A DNA stretch of 8,632 nt, taken from Pseudomonadota bacterium (GTDB lineage Bacteria > Pseudomonadota > Alphaproteobacteria > Acetobacterales > Acetobacteraceae). The notes under the pieces were generated by a model. The model saw only the letters and a program-made list of their open reading frames with translations. It was not told the origin of the DNA and did not search any database. This document shows, in pieces, positions 7,103 to 8,632 of the stretch. Numbering within the stretch: the first letter of the stretch is position 1; every line of letters starts with the position of its first letter. The position numbers and the translations under genes are program-made. The stretch is from NCBI GenBank assembly GCA_021826485.1, contig JAKAZX010000155.1, positions 1 through 8,632 on the forward strand, written 5' to 3'.

Positions 7103-8104
7103 ATGACCACGATCCTTTATGCCGAGCGCATGTATCCCGACGACACGGTGGAGCGCGAGGTGTTCGGGCCGGACGTGCGCATCCTGATGCACGGCGCGCC
7201 GACGCTCGCCGCCCTCGCCCCCGCGGACTGCGCGGCGGCGGACGGGCTGATGCTGTTCCGCAACTGGTGCGCCGAAGCCGACCTCGATCGCTTTCCCCGC
7301 CTGCGCGCGATCGTGCGCATGGGCGTCGGCTACGACCGGATCGACCGCGCCGCCTGCGCCGCCCGCGGCATCCTGGTGTGCAACGTGCCCGATTACGGCA
7401 CGATGGAGGTCGCCGACCACGCCATCGCGCTGACGCTGGCGCTGCGCCGCGGCCTGGCCCTGCACCACGATGCCCAGCGCGCCGATCCGCCGGCGGGGTG
7501 GGAGCCGATCGCGACCCCGCTGGTGCGGCGGCTGGACGTGCAGACCTTCGGCGTGGTCGGGCTCGGCCGCATCGGCACCGCGGCGGCGCTGCGGGCCAAG
7601 GCGCTCGGTTTCCGCGTCGCGTTCTTCGACCCGTTCCGCCCCAACGGGACGGACCGCGCGCTGGGCCTGACGCGCGCCGCGACGCTCGATGCGCTGCTGG
7701 CGCAGAGCGACGTGCTGTCCCTGCACGCGCCGCTGACGCGCGCCACGCGCGGGCTGATCGGCGCGCGCGAACTGGCGCTGCTGCCGCGCGACGCGGTGGT
7801 GGTGAACACCGCCCGCGGCCCGGTGCTCGACCTCGATGCGCTGGCCGACGCGCTGCGAAGCGGCCACCTCGCCGGCGCGGGCCTGGACGTGCTGCCGGAG
7901 GAGCCGCCGCGCGCCGCCCCCGCCCTGCTCGCCGCCTATCGCGCGCGCGAACCCTGGCTCGCCGGCCGGCTGATCGTGACGCCGCATGTCGCCTACCACT
8001 CGCCCGAGGCCTGGGCCGACATCCGCCGCAAATCGGCGGAGACGATGGCGGCCGCCCTGCTCACCGACCGGCCGCAGAACGTCATCGCGCCGGAGGAGGG
8101 GTGA
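7103..8104 (+). CDS. NAD-dependent D-2-hydroxyacid dehydrogenase, CtBP/phosphoglycerate dehydrogenase-like
   Basis: The 333-residue product is a complete member of the D-isomer-specific 2-hydroxyacid dehydrogenase family, which reduces 2-oxo acids to D-2-hydroxy acids or the reverse. The N-terminal substrate domain has RAIVRMGVGYDRID (68-81) and the linker motif CNVPDYGTMEVADHAIALTL (93-112), the wording typical of the CtBP-like subgroup. The Rossmann motif is VVGLGRIG (151-158), and Asp176 at the end of the second strand favours NAD over NADP. The catalytic residues are Arg238 (NTARGP), Glu267 (DVLPEEPP) and His295 (TPHVAYHS). There is no ACT or other C-terminal regulatory domain, so it is not the long SerA form. 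The ATG has AGGAG 5 nt upstream. It is transcribed divergently from the ThDP enzyme gene, which may supply or use the same 2-oxo acid; this is inference. Confidence 0.93.
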   Translation: MTTILYAERMYPDDTVEREVFGPDVRILMHGAPTLAALAPADCAAADGLMLFRNWCAEADLDRFPRLRAIVRMGVGYDRIDRAACAARGILVCNVPDYGTMEVADHAIALTLALRRGLALHHDAQRADPPAGWEPIATPLVRRLDVQTFGVVGLGRIGTAAALRAKALGFRVAFFDPFRPNGTDRALGLTRAATLDALLAQSDVLSLHAPLTRATRGLIGARELALLPRDAVVVNTARGPVLDLDALADALRSGHLAGAGLDVLPEEPPRAAPALLAAYRAREPWLAGRLIVTPHVAYHSPEAWADIRRKSAETMAAALLTDRPQNVIAPEEG

Positions 8105-8118
8105 GGCCGTACACGGAC

Positions 8119-8147
8119 TCGACATCGCGTCACGAAATGTGTATCAG
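8119..8147 (+). promoter_or_regulatory. Candidate sigma70-type promoter
   Basis: TCGACA (8119-8124) matches five of six bases of the -35 consensus. After a 17-nt spacer, TATCAG (8142-8147) matches four of six bases of the -10 consensus. It lies just after the dehydrogenase stop, in a relatively less GC-rich patch, and would drive the gene that starts at 8300 with a leader of about 145 nt. The rest of the 195-nt gap shows only one 6-bp inverted repeat (8244-8249 with 8254-8259) and no terminator for the dehydrogenase gene. Confidence 0.4.
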
Positions 8148-8299
8148 CGCCGCTCGTGCCCGGCGCTTTCCCCCCCGCGCAAGTAACGGATGAGGACAAA
8201 CCGGTTGCGGCGTGAGCGGGGGACAGTTACGCGGCGACAAGTTCCGGCGGCAGCGCCGGCGTCCGCGATCCGGCGATTTCCGACAGTGTTGAGGGGCTG

Positions 8300-8632
8300 A
8301 TGGCAAGATCCGTGCGGGGCATCAGGGGCACCGGAGCGGCCGGCGGAGCGGGCGCGCTGCCACCTTCACCGTCCCCCGCGGACACGCCGTCCGCCGCCAC
8401 GGCAACCGCCGCCACCGCCGAGCTGGAGCCGCCGGCCGCGCCCGAGGCCGCCGCGCCGCCGCCCGCCCCCGCCCGCGTCCTGCGCGGCTATATCGACAAG
8501 GCGACGCCCGCCGGGGTGGAGGGCTGGGCGTGGGACCCGGAAACCCCCGACGCGCGCATCCGCCTGGAAGTGCTGGAGGATGGCGCGCGCCTCGCGCTCG
8601 GCGTTGCCGATGACCTGCGGCCGGGCCTGGCC
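8300..8632 (+). CDS. Ala/Pro-rich protein with GWAWDP-type beta domain (N-terminal part, partial)
   Basis: 111 codons are visible before the right edge. Residues about 8-60 are low complexity (Ala, Pro, Thr, Gly) and look like a disordered linker. From about 62 the sequence becomes ordered: RGYIDKATPAGVEGWAWDP (62-80), then RIRLEVLEDGARLALGVADDLRPGLA. From memory, this pattern (GWAxDP, then a V/L-rich strand, DG, and an ADxxRPDLA-like end) recurs in alphaproteobacterial proteins, often attached to glycosyltransferase or other surface-polysaccharide domains. Its own function is, to my knowledge, undefined. The ATG at 8300 is the only usual start codon in this frame after the in-frame stop at 8213, and GAGGGG (8291-8296) sits close upstream. 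The main catalytic part, if any, lies beyond the window. Confidence 0.7.
   Translation, partial: MARSVRGIRGTGAAGGAGALPPSPSPADTPSAATATAATAELEPPAAPEAAAPPPAPARVLRGYIDKATPAGVEGWAWDPETPDARIRLEVLEDGARLALGVADDLRPGLA

Noticed and set aside
7052..8125. N-terminal extension of the ThDP enzyme frame over the dehydrogenase gene
   Set aside because: The extra 358 codons are low-complexity mirror sequence, and the family start falls at 7051 with AAGGGA at normal spacing.

Overview
The window is GC-rich, densely packed DNA from what looks like an alphaproteobacterium. The RpoB and ribosomal-protein sequences have an alphaproteobacterial style, for example MDQTNPLSE in the rifampicin region. Base composition, and the GWAWDP-type domain at the right edge, make Rhodospirillales/Acetobacteraceae a reasonable guess, but that placement is inference.

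Left and centre (1-4715, all minus strand): the ribosomal protein/RNA polymerase beta operon, read right to left as rplK (L11), rplA (L1), rplJ (L10), rplL (L7/L12) and rpoB. RpoB runs off the left edge after about 676 residues. rplK and rplA are separated by 3 nt. The other junctions are long and structured. A 311-nt leader precedes rplJ, which I start at a TTG codon; it contains a three-way junction and a second strong hairpin. A 236-nt gap between rplL and rpoB holds two tandem near-perfect hairpins with no T-tract. These sit where other bacteria use L10 autoregulation and attenuation or RNA processing to set the ratio of L12 to RNA polymerase.

Middle (4854-7051, minus strand): a two-gene unit lies directly upstream of rplK. 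First comes a 511-residue thiamine-diphosphate enzyme of the acetolactate synthase/benzoylformate decarboxylase superfamily. It overlaps by 4 nt a 221-residue protein built as cytoplasmic coiled coil, one membrane helix and an exported SH3-like domain. Most bacteria have secE and nusG at this position; neither is visible here.

Right (7103-8632, plus strand): diverging from the ThDP enzyme across a 51-bp spacer is a complete NAD-dependent D-2-hydroxyacid dehydrogenase most like the CtBP/phosphoglycerate dehydrogenase group. The ThDP enzyme and this dehydrogenase both belong to families that act on 2-oxo or 2-hydroxy acids, so they may share a metabolic task, but the substrate cannot be read from sequence. 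A candidate sigma70-type promoter then precedes the start of a gene that runs off the right edge. It encodes an Ala/Pro-rich N-terminus followed by a GWAWDP beta-rich domain.

No tRNA, rRNA, CRISPR array, insertion sequence or phage gene was seen. The most unusual points are the ThDP/SH3 pair in the place of secE-nusG, the structured rplJ and rplL-rpoB junctions, and the uncharacterised coupling of a ThDP enzyme with a membrane SH3 protein.
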